DNA from: Vibrio algivorus
GTDB taxonomy: Bacteria; Pseudomonadota; Gammaproteobacteria; Enterobacterales; Vibrionaceae
DNA: 64,000 bases
NCBI RefSeq assembly: GCF_002218005.2
Contig: NZ_AP018678.1
Span: 2,356,001-2,420,000 of the forward strand
Reading direction: 5' to 3'
Below are positions 44,889 to 52,914 of the stretch, piece after piece; position 1 is the first letter of the stretch, and each line of letters begins with the position of its first letter. Below the pieces are notes generated by a model. That model saw only the letters and a program-made list of their open reading frames with translations. It was not told the DNA's origin and did no database searches. The position numbers and the translations under genes were made by a program.

Positions 44889-46769
44889 ATGGCCGTCATT
44901 CGTTGCTTATTTACTTTGCTCGTTAGCTTATTTATTGGTTTTTCGACAACCACTCAAGCGGCCAATTTTGACTCGGCGCAAACTCCTTTAGCCAACTTCA
45001 CTAATTCAGCATCACCAACCACCAACAATCAATTCGTACCGGTTGATCAAGCTTTTCCATTTAATTTTATTCAACAAGGCAACGCAATCACACTAGATTG
45101 GCAAATCAAACCGGGCTACTACCTATACCGCGAGCGTTTTTCTTTCCAAACTAAAAATGCCGAAATAGGTGAAGCGAAGATTCCAGAAGGCACTTTCCAT
45201 TCTGATGAGTTTTTTGGTGATGTGCATATTTTTACCGAACCTGTCAGTGTTGAAATTCCATTAAAAAACGTAGCAGATAGCGCTGAACTGATCGTCCAAT
45301 ACCAAGGCTGTGCCACTACCGGTTTTTGCTACCCACCAGAAACCCGCATAGTTCCATTAGATAAATTAGTTCAACTAGATCAATTAGGGCCACAGGATCA
45401 AATTGGTCAGCCATCGAGTTCAGCAACCAATAGTAATCAAGCAACAGAGAGCACTCAAACAACAGAAAACCGACCTGTAGCAACCATCAACACCAATTCT
45501 GCAGATAGCAATATTGCTTCTCAATTAGCAGAACATTGGTGGACACCATTATTATTTTTACTTCTCGGTATTGGTTTAGCCTTTACTCCATGTGTATTAC
45601 CTATGTACCCAATTTTAACCGGCATCGTACTCGGTGGTGGCCGTTTGAGTGCCAAGAAAGCCTTTAAACTGTCTTTCATCTACGTGCAAGGTATGGCGCT
45701 AACCTACATGCTACTTGGCCTAGTGGTTGCTTCCCTGGGTGTCCAATTCCAAGCCGCCTTGCAAGCTCCGGCAGTTTTGATCGGTTTAAGTATCGTATTT
45801 GTATTGTTATCGCTATCGATGTTTGGTCTCTACACCATTCAACTACCGAGTCGACTGCAAACTTGGCTAAGTGAACAAAGCAATAAACAACAAGGCGGTA
45901 ATTTAGCCGGGGTGTTTATTATGGGCGTGATCTCCGGTTTAGTTTGTTCACCATGTACCACCGCACCGCTTTCTGGCGCACTATTGTATGTCGCGCAAAG
46001 TGGCGACCTGCTAACTGGTGCCATTGCCCTGTATGCCTTAGCCATAGGTATGGGCATTCCACTGATTGTCGTCGCGGTATTTGGTAATAAGTTACTGCCA
46101 CAAGCTGGCGAGTGGATGAACCGAGTAAAAGTACTGTTTGGTTTTATCTTGCTCGCAGCGCCAATTTTCTTATTAGAACGCATCTTGCCAGAAGTTTGGG
46201 CGCAAGGATTATGGATCGCACTTGGACTCATCAGCTTTAGCTGGTTGTATCATGTTAAACAAACCATGCAGCAAGCGAGTTGGCAGCAAAGCCTTGTCGG
46301 TATTGTGGCAATTCTAGGTTTGGTGTTCTCAGCTTATTTCGGTTTGCAAGCCGCTGGGATGATTAATTCAGAACAAAAGCATTCGCAATCATCACAAGCT
46401 AATATTGCCTTTACTCGAATAACAACAATAAGCGAACTGGAACAACAACTAGCACAAGCTAAAGCTTCTAATAAACCCGTTATGTTTGATTTCTATGCCG
46501 ACTGGTGTGTAGCTTGTAAAGAGTTTGAGAAATACACCTTCCACGCTCCAAAAGTTAGCAGTGAGCTTGCTAATTTTGTCCTTATTCAAGCAGATGTCAC
46601 CGCTGCAACTCCAGATGACATTGCCTTAATGGAAAAAATGAAGGTACTCGGATTACCGACGATAGAATTTTGGGATGCTCAAGGCAAACATATTCCACAA
46701 GCTCGTATTACGGGGTTTATGAATGCTGATGACTTTTCTCAACATTTAAAGCAAAACCAGTTGCTATAA
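44889..46769 (+). CDS. dsbD: Thiol:disulfide interchange protein DsbD
   Basis: DsbD carries electrons from cytoplasmic thioredoxin across the inner membrane to periplasmic DsbC, DsbG and CcmG. All three parts are present in 626 residues. After a signal peptide (ending TQAA), the alpha domain has its cysteine pair in YQGCATTGFCYPPETR. The eight-helix beta domain has TPCVLPMYPI and VCSPCTTAPLSG. The C-terminal thioredoxin-like gamma domain has DWCVACKEFEKYTF. A 50-residue Q/T/S-rich linker joins alpha and beta. GGAAG lies ten bases before the ATG. Confidence 0.97.
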   Translation: MAVIRCLFTLLVSLFIGFSTTTQAANFDSAQTPLANFTNSASPTTNNQFVPVDQAFPFNFIQQGNAITLDWQIKPGYYLYRERFSFQTKNAEIGEAKIPEGTFHSDEFFGDVHIFTEPVSVEIPLKNVADSAELIVQYQGCATTGFCYPPETRIVPLDKLVQLDQLGPQDQIGQPSSSATNSNQATESTQTTENRPVATINTNSADSNIASQLAEHWWTPLLFLLLGIGLAFTPCVLPMYPILTGIVLGGGRLSAKKAFKLSFIYVQGMALTYMLLGLVVASLGVQFQAALQAPAVLIGLSIVFVLLSLSMFGLYTIQLPSRLQTWLSEQSNKQQGGNLAGVFIMGVISGLVCSPCTTAPLSGALLYVAQSGDLLTGAIALYALAIGMGIPLIVVAVFGNKLLPQAGEWMNRVKVLFGFILLAAPIFLLERILPEVWAQGLWIALGLISFSWLYHVKQTMQQASWQQSLVGIVAILGLVFSAYFGLQAAGMINSEQKHSQSSQANIAFTRITTISELEQQLAQAKASNKPVMFDFYADWCVACKEFEKYTFHAPKVSSELANFVLIQADVTAATPDDIALMEKMKVLGLPTIEFWDAQGKHIPQARITGFMNADDFSQHLKQNQLL

Positions 46770-46886
46770 AACGTTAAGTTAGACAAAAGTCGGATATGGT
46801 TCAGACTTTTGCCTTTGCTCGGTTGAGAGATGCGGTAAACAAGTTGATAATGAATTCATTGTTACTTTAATAGTGAACTTATTGTC

Positions 46887-47522
46887 ATGGATTCGACATA
46901 CAACATTATCATTGCAGATGATCATCCACTCTTTCGTAACGCCCTATTTCAATCTATTCATATGGCGGTGAGTGGCGCTAACTTACATGAAGCCGACTCT
47001 CTCGATGCATTACTGGCATTAATAAAGAAAGTCGATGAACCCGATCTTTTATTACTCGACCTGAAAATGCCCGGCTCAAATGGCATGTCAGGCTTGATTC
47101 ACTTACGCTCAGAATATCCAGATTTACCGATAGTCGTGATTTCCGCCAGTGAAGAATCTAGCGTGGTCAGTCAAGTGAAAAGCCACGGTGCATTTGGTTT
47201 TATTCCTAAATCTAGCGATATGCGCGAACTTAACAGCGCACTCAACCAAGTACTCAATGGCGACCCATTCTTCCCTGAAGGCCTCATTCAAAATAATGAT
47301 GCTTGTAATGAACTCAGCCAAAAACTGGCGGCCTTAACACCTCAGCAATATAAAGTATTAGGCATGTTGTCAGATGGCTTGCTTAATAAGCAAATTGCTT
47401 ATGAATTGAATGTTTCAGAAGCGACGATTAAGGCACATATGACAGCAATATTCCGTAAGCTTGATGTCAAAAACCGTACTCAAGCGGTGATCTTACTGCA
47501 ACAGTTGGAAACAGAAAACTAA
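46887..47522 (+). CDS. crbR: LuxR-family response regulator CrbR (acetate switch)
   Basis: A 211-residue NarL-type regulator. The receiver has ADDHPLFR at the N-terminus, phospho-aspartate in LLLLDLKMPGSNGMSGL (about D55) and FIPKSS (K). The C-terminal LuxR helix-turn-helix is LTPQQYKVLGMLSDGLLNKQIAYELNVSEATIKAHMTAIFRKL-like. It closely matches CrbR of V. cholerae and ErdR of Pseudomonas, partner of the kinase CrbS. CrbRS turns on acetyl-CoA synthetase so that cells take up acetate instead of excreting it. The kinase is about 5 kb away on the other strand (52915-56355), and acs is at 60604. Name given from similarity and context. Confidence 0.8.
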   Translation: MDSTYNIIIADDHPLFRNALFQSIHMAVSGANLHEADSLDALLALIKKVDEPDLLLLDLKMPGSNGMSGLIHLRSEYPDLPIVVISASEESSVVSQVKSHGAFGFIPKSSDMRELNSALNQVLNGDPFFPEGLIQNNDACNELSQKLAALTPQQYKVLGMLSDGLLNKQIAYELNVSEATIKAHMTAIFRKLDVKNRTQAVILLQQLETEN

Positions 47523-47543
47523 TAATTACAAGCCATTACTCGC

Positions 47544-47591
47544 GATCAATAAAATGTATCAATAGCAAAATTATGATACATTTTATTGGTC
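47544..47591. terminator. Long hairpin after crbR, likely terminator
   Basis: CAATAAAATGTATCA (47547-47561) is exactly inverted at 47574-47588, and the stem extends three more pairs with one G-U. CGCTTTCTTTTTT follows on the plus strand. The stem is AT-rich, so it may act as a terminator or a 3' protecting hairpin. Confidence 0.65.
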
Positions 47592-47734
47592 GCTTTCTTT
47601 TTTCCCTTTAGCAACAAAAAGTGAACCCTCATTCACAGCCCTCTGCTAATTCACCCCAATTAAGCGACATATCGAGATAATTTAGCGACTCGACGTATTT
47701 TAATGCTAACGCCATTAATCAAAGAGTGCCTTGT

Positions 47735-49456
47735 ATGTTTATAATTGATCAACTTATCTTACTCGCTGCCATTTTAATTGCCTTTGGTATCCTCTCAAGC
47801 AAGGTTTCTGCACGTTTAGGCTTACCTGTATTGGTGATGTTTCTAATTGTTGGCATGCTGGCTGGAGAAGATGGTCCTGGTGGCATTGATTTTGATAATG
47901 CCCTTATCGCTCATTCATTAGGTACCTTAGCGCTGGCTATCATCTTATTTGATGGTGGCTTAAACACCCCAATGGCATCTATTAAATCAGTCTGGAAGCC
48001 GGCCTCTTTATTGGCCACTCTCGGAGTTTTATTCACGTCGGCAATAACCGGTCTTGCTGCTGCTTATATTCTTAATATTCCTTTAATTTACGGCCTATTG
48101 ATTGGTGCGATTGTCGGTTCAACGGATGCTGCTGCCGTATTCTCTTTATTAAGAAATGCTGGCATTCATATCAATCCTAAACTCAAATCCACCTTGGAGA
48201 TAGAAAGTGCAACCAATGACCCGATGGCGATCTTTCTCACCGTGGGACTTTTAGAAGTAATCGTAAATGGATTGGAGCCTGGAACAGGGTTACTTATGCT
48301 CTTCATCCAACAAATAGGCATAGGGTCTGTTGTCGGCCTTGCATGTGGATGGTTATCTGTCCGATTAATTAATCATATCAATTTAACGACATCCGGGTTA
48401 TACCCTGTCATGGTAGCGGCTCTAGGCTTATTGTCATTTGGAATTAGTGCAAATTTAGGCGGAAGTGGTTTTTTATCTATTTTCATTACAGGCGTCGTGA
48501 TTGGTAATAGTCGTTTTGTCTTCCAACGCAGTACTTTTTTATTCCATGATGGATTAGCTTGGTTAGGCCAAATCTGCATGTTTATGATGTTAGGACTACT
48601 GATCACGCCATCATCATTACTAGATGTTTGGTTTGAAGGCTTAATGATCGCAGTGGTTCTAACATTAATTGCCAGACCCATTTCCATTCTACCGATATTA
48701 AAACCTTTTGGTTTCAGCTTACGAGAAATCACATTAGTTTCTTGGGTTGGGCTACGTGGCTCGGTGCCCATCATCCTCGCCATTTACCCTTTAATGTATG
48801 GGGTGCCTGATGCTGGATTAATTTTTAATGTAGTTTTTTTCGTGGTATTTATTTCTGCAACCATACAAGGTTCAACTTTACCTCTCATGGCTCGACGATT
48901 AGGCTTAACTGAACCTGCACCATCAACCCCTGCAGCAACCTTAGAAATCACCACCCTAGGTGACGTCGATGCTGAAATTGTTGAATACAGACTCGGAGCA
49001 AATTCAAGGATAGCCGGACGCCGTTTATCTCAAATGGCACTTCCTGATGGCACTGTTGTCGCCATGATAACGAGAGGAAAACAAGTCATCCCCCCTCGTG
49101 GTTCCACTTTAATATTGGCAGAAGATCATTTATTTATCATGATGAAACCTAATGTTAGAGATTTTGTTGACCTTATTTGTTCGAGTGCAGATGAAACACC
49201 AATAGAAAGTTTGCCTAATCATGAACTATGCTTGAAAGGCTTTACCAAAATAGGTGATATACATCATTCTTACGGTATCGATTTACCCGCAGAGCATCAT
49301 CTCTCTTTAAATGAATTATTAATGCAATCATTTGATGGTATCCCTATTCGTGATGCCGCAAAAGAATTTGGTCATGTCACATTGTTTATTCGAGATATTG
49401 TTGATCAACGAATCACCACAGTCGGAATTGTCATCAGCCCGAAAGAACCACTTTAA
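47735..49456 (+). CDS. nhaP2: K+/H+ antiporter NhaP2 (CvrA)
   Basis: NhaP2 exports K+ (and Na+) in exchange for protons, guarding against cation overload at low pH. The 573-residue protein has about 12-13 CPA1 helices (LAGEDGPGGIDFDN, IVGSTDAAAVFSLLRNAG, ESATNDPMAIFLTVG, GLRGSVPIILAIYP). A cytoplasmic TrkA-C/RCK-like part follows (EYRLGANSRIAGRRLSQM, then a C-terminal CorC_HlyC-like domain). The NDP motif in the membrane part is the ion site. The frame extends to a GTG at 47726; the ATG at 47735 fits homologues. In V. cholerae it also neighbours crbR. Confidence 0.92.
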   Translation: MFIIDQLILLAAILIAFGILSSKVSARLGLPVLVMFLIVGMLAGEDGPGGIDFDNALIAHSLGTLALAIILFDGGLNTPMASIKSVWKPASLLATLGVLFTSAITGLAAAYILNIPLIYGLLIGAIVGSTDAAAVFSLLRNAGIHINPKLKSTLEIESATNDPMAIFLTVGLLEVIVNGLEPGTGLLMLFIQQIGIGSVVGLACGWLSVRLINHINLTTSGLYPVMVAALGLLSFGISANLGGSGFLSIFITGVVIGNSRFVFQRSTFLFHDGLAWLGQICMFMMLGLLITPSSLLDVWFEGLMIAVVLTLIARPISILPILKPFGFSLREITLVSWVGLRGSVPIILAIYPLMYGVPDAGLIFNVVFFVVFISATIQGSTLPLMARRLGLTEPAPSTPAATLEITTLGDVDAEIVEYRLGANSRIAGRRLSQMALPDGTVVAMITRGKQVIPPRGSTLILAEDHLFIMMKPNVRDFVDLICSSADETPIESLPNHELCLKGFTKIGDIHHSYGIDLPAEHHLSLNELLMQSFDGIPIRDAAKEFGHVTLFIRDIVDQRITTVGIVISPKEPL

Positions 49457-49481
49457 CCCTTAACATCATAAAGGAGCCATC

Positions 49482-50108
49482 TTGATCAGCGTTTTAATCA
49501 CCCAATTTGTCGTATTATGGGCCGTCATTGATCCCGTTGGTACTGTGCCGATTTATTTATCTCAAACTCAAGGGCTTTCGACCAAACAAAAGCGCTTAGT
49601 CGCTCTAAAAGCGGTGGCAATTGCAACCGGTGTATTATTGTTCTTTTTAGTGATGGGACAGCTCTTATTAGAGGCGATGCAGATTCCATTGCCAGCCTTC
49701 CAAGCAGCCGGCGGATTAGTTTTATTATTATTTGCTTTGAGCATGATTTTTGGTGAAGGAAAGCCGGCACAAGAAGCAAAGTTAACTCAAGATCTTAATC
49801 GTTCTGATCTAGCAAACTTAGCGGTTTATCCATTAGCAATTCCCTCCATTGCCTCTCCAGGAGCGATGATGGCTATTGTATTACTAACCGACAACCATCG
49901 AAATTCAATTATCGACCAAAGCTTAACTGCTGGGGTTATGATATTGGTATTATTATCAACATTAGCTTTACTGATTGGTGCCACGGGTATCCATAAAATC
50001 ATTGGCAATGTCGGTGCGGCAATTATTAGCCGAGTCATGGGGTTAATTTTAGCGGCCGTTGCAGTTAACAACTTACTCTTAGGTGTAAAAGACTTCTATT
50101 TTACTTAA
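49482..50108 (+). CDS. MarC family integral membrane protein
   Basis: A 208-residue protein with six helices, of the MarC/UPF0056 family: FVVLWAVIDPVGTVPIYLSQTQG at the N-terminus, AGGLVLLLFALSMIFG near 86, LAIPSIASPGAMMAIVLLTD near 120 and GAAIISRVMGLILAAVAVNNLLLG at the end. Early claims of a role in antibiotic resistance were not upheld, and the substrate is unknown. The start is TTG: AAGGAG lies five bases upstream and no in-frame ATG exists nearby. It follows nhaP2 by 25 bp and is likely in the same operon. Confidence 0.9.
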   Translation: MISVLITQFVVLWAVIDPVGTVPIYLSQTQGLSTKQKRLVALKAVAIATGVLLFFLVMGQLLLEAMQIPLPAFQAAGGLVLLLFALSMIFGEGKPAQEAKLTQDLNRSDLANLAVYPLAIPSIASPGAMMAIVLLTDNHRNSIIDQSLTAGVMILVLLSTLALLIGATGIHKIIGNVGAAIISRVMGLILAAVAVNNLLLGVKDFYFT

Positions 50109-50162
50109 GCTAACTTTCCCTAGAGATTTACTTATTAGACCTTAGACTAACCTTATTAGACC

Positions 50163-50193
50163 TTAGCCTAGCCCCAACCCAACGCTAGGCTAA
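50163..50193. other. Perfect 10-bp-stem hairpin after the marC-like gene
   Basis: TTAGCCTAGC (50163-50172) is exactly inverted as GCTAGGCTAA (50184-50193). There is no T run after it, so termination would be weak. Just before it the 14-mer TTATTAGACCTTAG occurs twice (about 50130 and 50151). Confidence 0.55.
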
Positions 50194-50339
50194 ATTATTC
50201 CAACCCACCTCACAAAAAAGCCTATAAGGTCTTAATTTACCAACATTCCTGCCCGACTAAAGTTGAAAAGCCCCTTTCGACTCCTACTGCTATTGTTTTC
50301 TCGTAACGTTTTATTAACAAAAGAGCTCACTGTGAGTTC

Positions 50340-50400
50340 AGTGAAAATAACTGTTATATCAGTGAACATAGCTGTTATATCAATGAAAATAATCGGGTAA
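50340..50400. repeat. 21-bp tandem repeat in the symporter promoter region
   Basis: Units 50340-50360 and 50361-50381 differ at two positions (AGTGAAAATAACTG and AGTGAACATAGCTG, each followed by TTATATC). A third, partial unit (AATGAAAATAA) follows. The period is two helical turns. The array ends about 20 bp before the start of the two-gene symporter unit, so it may bind a regulator such as CrbR. Confidence 0.7.
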
Positions 50401-50419
50401 AACACAAAGGAGAATGGCC

Positions 50420-50686
50420 ATGGCGTTTGAATCTGACAAACATGCCCAAGCCTACTGGAAGGAAAACCTAGGCATTATGGCGACACTACTGACCATCTGG
50501 TTCGTGGTGTCTTACTGTGCGGGCATTTTATTTGTCGACGCACTCAATACCATCCAATTTGCAGGATTTAAATTGGGATTTTGGTTTGCACAGCAAGGGT
50601 CAATTTATACCTTCGTTGTGCTGATCTTCGTGTATGTCGCTCGCATGAATGCGCTTGATAAAAAATACAATGTACAGGAAGACTAA
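50420..50686 (+). CDS. DUF4212 small subunit of sodium/solute symporter
   Basis: An 88-residue membrane protein with two helices (about 18-40, LLTIWFVVSYCAGILFVDAL, and 57-75, FVVLIFVYVARMNAL). It matches DUF4212, the small partner always found before ActP-like symporters. An alternative ATG lies two codons upstream at 50414, but AAGGAG is correctly spaced only for 50420. It ends 11 bp before the symporter gene. It probably helps assembly or stability of the large subunit; direct evidence is lacking to my knowledge. Confidence 0.9.
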   Translation: MAFESDKHAQAYWKENLGIMATLLTIWFVVSYCAGILFVDALNTIQFAGFKLGFWFAQQGSIYTFVVLIFVYVARMNALDKKYNVQED

Positions 50687-50697
50687 GAGGCTAATAT

Positions 50698-52401
50698 ATG
50701 GATATTCAAACTTGGACGTTTATTCTCGTCGGTATCACCTTTGCATTGTATATCGGCATTGCAATTTGGGCGCGCGCTGGCTCAACCAGTGAGTTCTATG
50801 TCGCTGGTGGTGGGGTTCACCCTGTTGCCAATGGTATGGCAACCGCTGCCGACTGGATGTCAGCAGCATCTTTCATTTCAATGGCAGGTATCATTTCTTT
50901 TGCTGGTTACGATGGCTCGGTTTACTTAATGGGCTGGACTGGCGGTTACGTATTATTAGCACTTTGTTTAGCCCCTTATTTACGTAAATTTGGCAAGTTC
51001 ACGGTTCCTGATTTTATCGGTGACCGCTACTACTCTCGTACTGCACGCTTAGTGGCTATCTTCTGTGCCATTTTTGTGTCTTTCACTTATGTGGCAGGCC
51101 AAATGCGTGGTGTTGGTGTGGTGTTTGCCCGCTTCTTAGAAGTCGATATTAACCTCGGCATCATCATTGGGATGGCGATTGTATTCTTCTATGCGGTATT
51201 AGGCGGCATGAAAGGCATTACCTATACTCAGGTAGCACAATTCTGCGTACTTATTTTTGCTTTCCTTGTCCCTGCGGTTTTCACATCTATTATGATGACA
51301 GGACATGTGTTCCCACAAATCGGTATGGGTTCCACAATATCTGGCTCTGATGTATATCTAATGGATCGCTTAGAAGGACTAACTCAGGAATTAGGCTTTA
51401 ACTCCTACATTGATGGTTCGAAAAGTACCGTAGACATCTTCTTCATTACCGCGGCATTAATGGTAGGTACTGCTGGTTTACCGCACGTAATTATTCGTTT
51501 CTTTACCGTCCCTAAAGTAAAAGATGCACGTATTTCTGCAGGTTGGGCACTTCTATTCATATCACTACTTTATACAACAGCTCCAGCAGTCGCATCATTT
51601 GCTCGTGTAAACTTGATTGAAACCATCAACGGCCCAGATCAACAAGGTGTTGCCGTTGAAAATGCTCCAAGCTGGTACAACAACTGGGAAAGCACTGGTC
51701 TTGTTTCTTGGGAAGACAAGAATGGCGATGGCAAAATGTTCTACTCTGGCGATGAGCGTAATGAGATGAACATCAACCGTGACATCATCGTACTGGCTTC
51801 TCCAGAGCTAGCAAAATTACCTAACTGGGTAGTTGCATTACTGGCTGCGGGTGGTCTTGCGGCCGCACTATCGACAGCAGCAGGCTTACTATTAGTTATC
51901 TCGACCTCAATCTCTCATGATTTATTGAAGAAAGAGTTCAAGCCCAATATGACAGATAAACAAGAGCTATTATTTGCTCGGGGGGCGGCAGCACTTGCGG
52001 TAATCGGTGCGGGTTACTTAGGTATTAACCCTCCAGGCTTCGTAGCGCAAGTGGTCGCTTTTGCCTTTGGTCTTGCGGCAGCCTCGTTCTTCCCTGCCAT
52101 CATCTTAGGTATTTTCTATAAGAAGATGAACAAAGAAGGTGCGATTGCCGGTATGGTAACAGGTATTACTTTCACCGCTGCCTACATCATTTACTTCAAG
52201 TTCGTAAACCCAGCGGCAAGCACGCCAGATAACTGGTTCTTCGGCATCAGCCCAGAAGGTATCGGTACACTAGGTATGTGTCTAAACTTTGTCGTATCCA
52301 TTGTGGTGAACAAATTCACTGCAGAAGTACCCAAAGATGTACAGGATATGGTTGAGTCTATCCGCTTCCCGAAAGGCGCAGGTAAAGCACACGATCATTA
52401 A
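50698..52401 (+). CDS. Sodium/solute symporter, ActP-like (probable acetate uptake)
   Basis: A 567-residue member of the SSS family with about 13 helices. Features are FYVAGGGVHPVANGMATAADWMSAASFISMAG near the N-terminus, DFIGDRYYSRTARLVAI, the sodium-binding region AAGGLAAALSTAAGLLLVISTSISHDL near 380, and PGFVAQVVAFAFGLAAASFFPAIILGIFYKK. It differs from canonical ActP by a long periplasmic insert (NGPDQQGVAVENAPSWYNNWE). Together with its DUF4212 partner and neighbours CrbS/CrbR and acs, acetate or a similar short monocarboxylate is the likely substrate. This is inferred from context. Confidence 0.88.
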   Translation: MDIQTWTFILVGITFALYIGIAIWARAGSTSEFYVAGGGVHPVANGMATAADWMSAASFISMAGIISFAGYDGSVYLMGWTGGYVLLALCLAPYLRKFGKFTVPDFIGDRYYSRTARLVAIFCAIFVSFTYVAGQMRGVGVVFARFLEVDINLGIIIGMAIVFFYAVLGGMKGITYTQVAQFCVLIFAFLVPAVFTSIMMTGHVFPQIGMGSTISGSDVYLMDRLEGLTQELGFNSYIDGSKSTVDIFFITAALMVGTAGLPHVIIRFFTVPKVKDARISAGWALLFISLLYTTAPAVASFARVNLIETINGPDQQGVAVENAPSWYNNWESTGLVSWEDKNGDGKMFYSGDERNEMNINRDIIVLASPELAKLPNWVVALLAAGGLAAALSTAAGLLLVISTSISHDLLKKEFKPNMTDKQELLFARGAAALAVIGAGYLGINPPGFVAQVVAFAFGLAAASFFPAIILGIFYKKMNKEGAIAGMVTGITFTAAYIIYFKFVNPAASTPDNWFFGISPEGIGTLGMCLNFVVSIVVNKFTAEVPKDVQDMVESIRFPKGAGKAHDH

Positions 52402-52430
52402 TAGCTTAAGGTAAATAGCCTAAAAGAAAC

Positions 52431-52465
52431 AAAGCCCGAAGAGTTTATATTCTTCGGGCTTTTTG
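52431..52465 (+). terminator. Intrinsic terminator after the symporter
   Basis: AAAGCCCGAAGA (52431-52442) pairs with TCTTCGGGCTTT (52451-52462) around eight bases, then TTGG. Confidence 0.92.
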
Positions 52466-52499
52466 GTTACTTTAAAGGCATTAATTAATATTGATAGCT

Positions 52500-52592
52500 G
52501 TCATCCTTGAGGAGCCTAAGCGACATCGAGGATCTATATACAGCGCGTGGTGAGTAGATTCCCGCTCTCGCTTAGACTCGGCAGGAATGACG
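52500..52592. repeat. Dispersed intergenic repeat with ATTCCCGCTCTCGCTTAG core
   Basis: GATTCCCGCTCTCGCT followed by AGxCTCG and GGAATGA occurs here and, reverse-complemented, at 62736-62789. The left part (GTCATCCTTGAGG...GAGGATCT) resembles 32207-32249. No gene is seen in it. Confidence 0.65.
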
Positions 52593-52617
52593 ATACTCCA
52601 ATGAGATCACCATCTAA

Positions 52618-52872
52618 CTACCCCTTCTCGACCTCAATCCCCAACACTTGCGCGACAGCTTCAAGTTCGGTTAAATCTCCCACAAACAACAAAGCATTTG
52701 AATCATCTACTGCCAGATAAAAACTGCCTGCGCCATCTGGAGTATTAATCGTGATCGCATGAATATTTTCCACTTTATCTGTCACCACTAAACCACCCAT
52801 CGCAATACGCACTTGTCCTTGGAAGATTTCGACTAGCACACCTTGCTTAGTTTGATACTCACCCATCATCAT
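52618..52872 (-). CDS. Small conserved hypothetical protein after crbS
   Basis: An 84-residue soluble protein of unknown function, beta-rich with an alternating pattern (GVLVEIFQGQVRIAMGGLVVTDKVENIHAITINTPDG) and a short helical C-terminus (LTELEAVAQVLGIEVEKG). It has no cysteine, signal peptide or membrane segment. AAAGGATGCAG precedes the ATG. It lies 42 bp downstream of crbS on the same strand, so it is probably the last gene of that transcript. A link with CrbS signalling is possible only by position. Confidence 0.7.
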   Translation of the reverse strand: MMMGEYQTKQGVLVEIFQGQVRIAMGGLVVTDKVENIHAITINTPDGAGSFYLAVDDSNALLFVGDLTELEAVAQVLGIEVEKG

Positions 52873-52914
52873 TCTGCATCCTTTTATTATTAATTTTCTA
52901 CAAACAAGTCATCA

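Noticed and set aside
45839..46231. 130-codon antisense frame inside dsbD
   Set aside because: It is a shadow of the real gene, whose translation and cysteine motifs are unmistakable.
46784..46815. CAAAAGTC/GACTTTTG hairpin after dsbD as a terminator
   Set aside because: Eight pairs around a 12-base loop, but the tail is only weakly T-rich; too uncertain to list.
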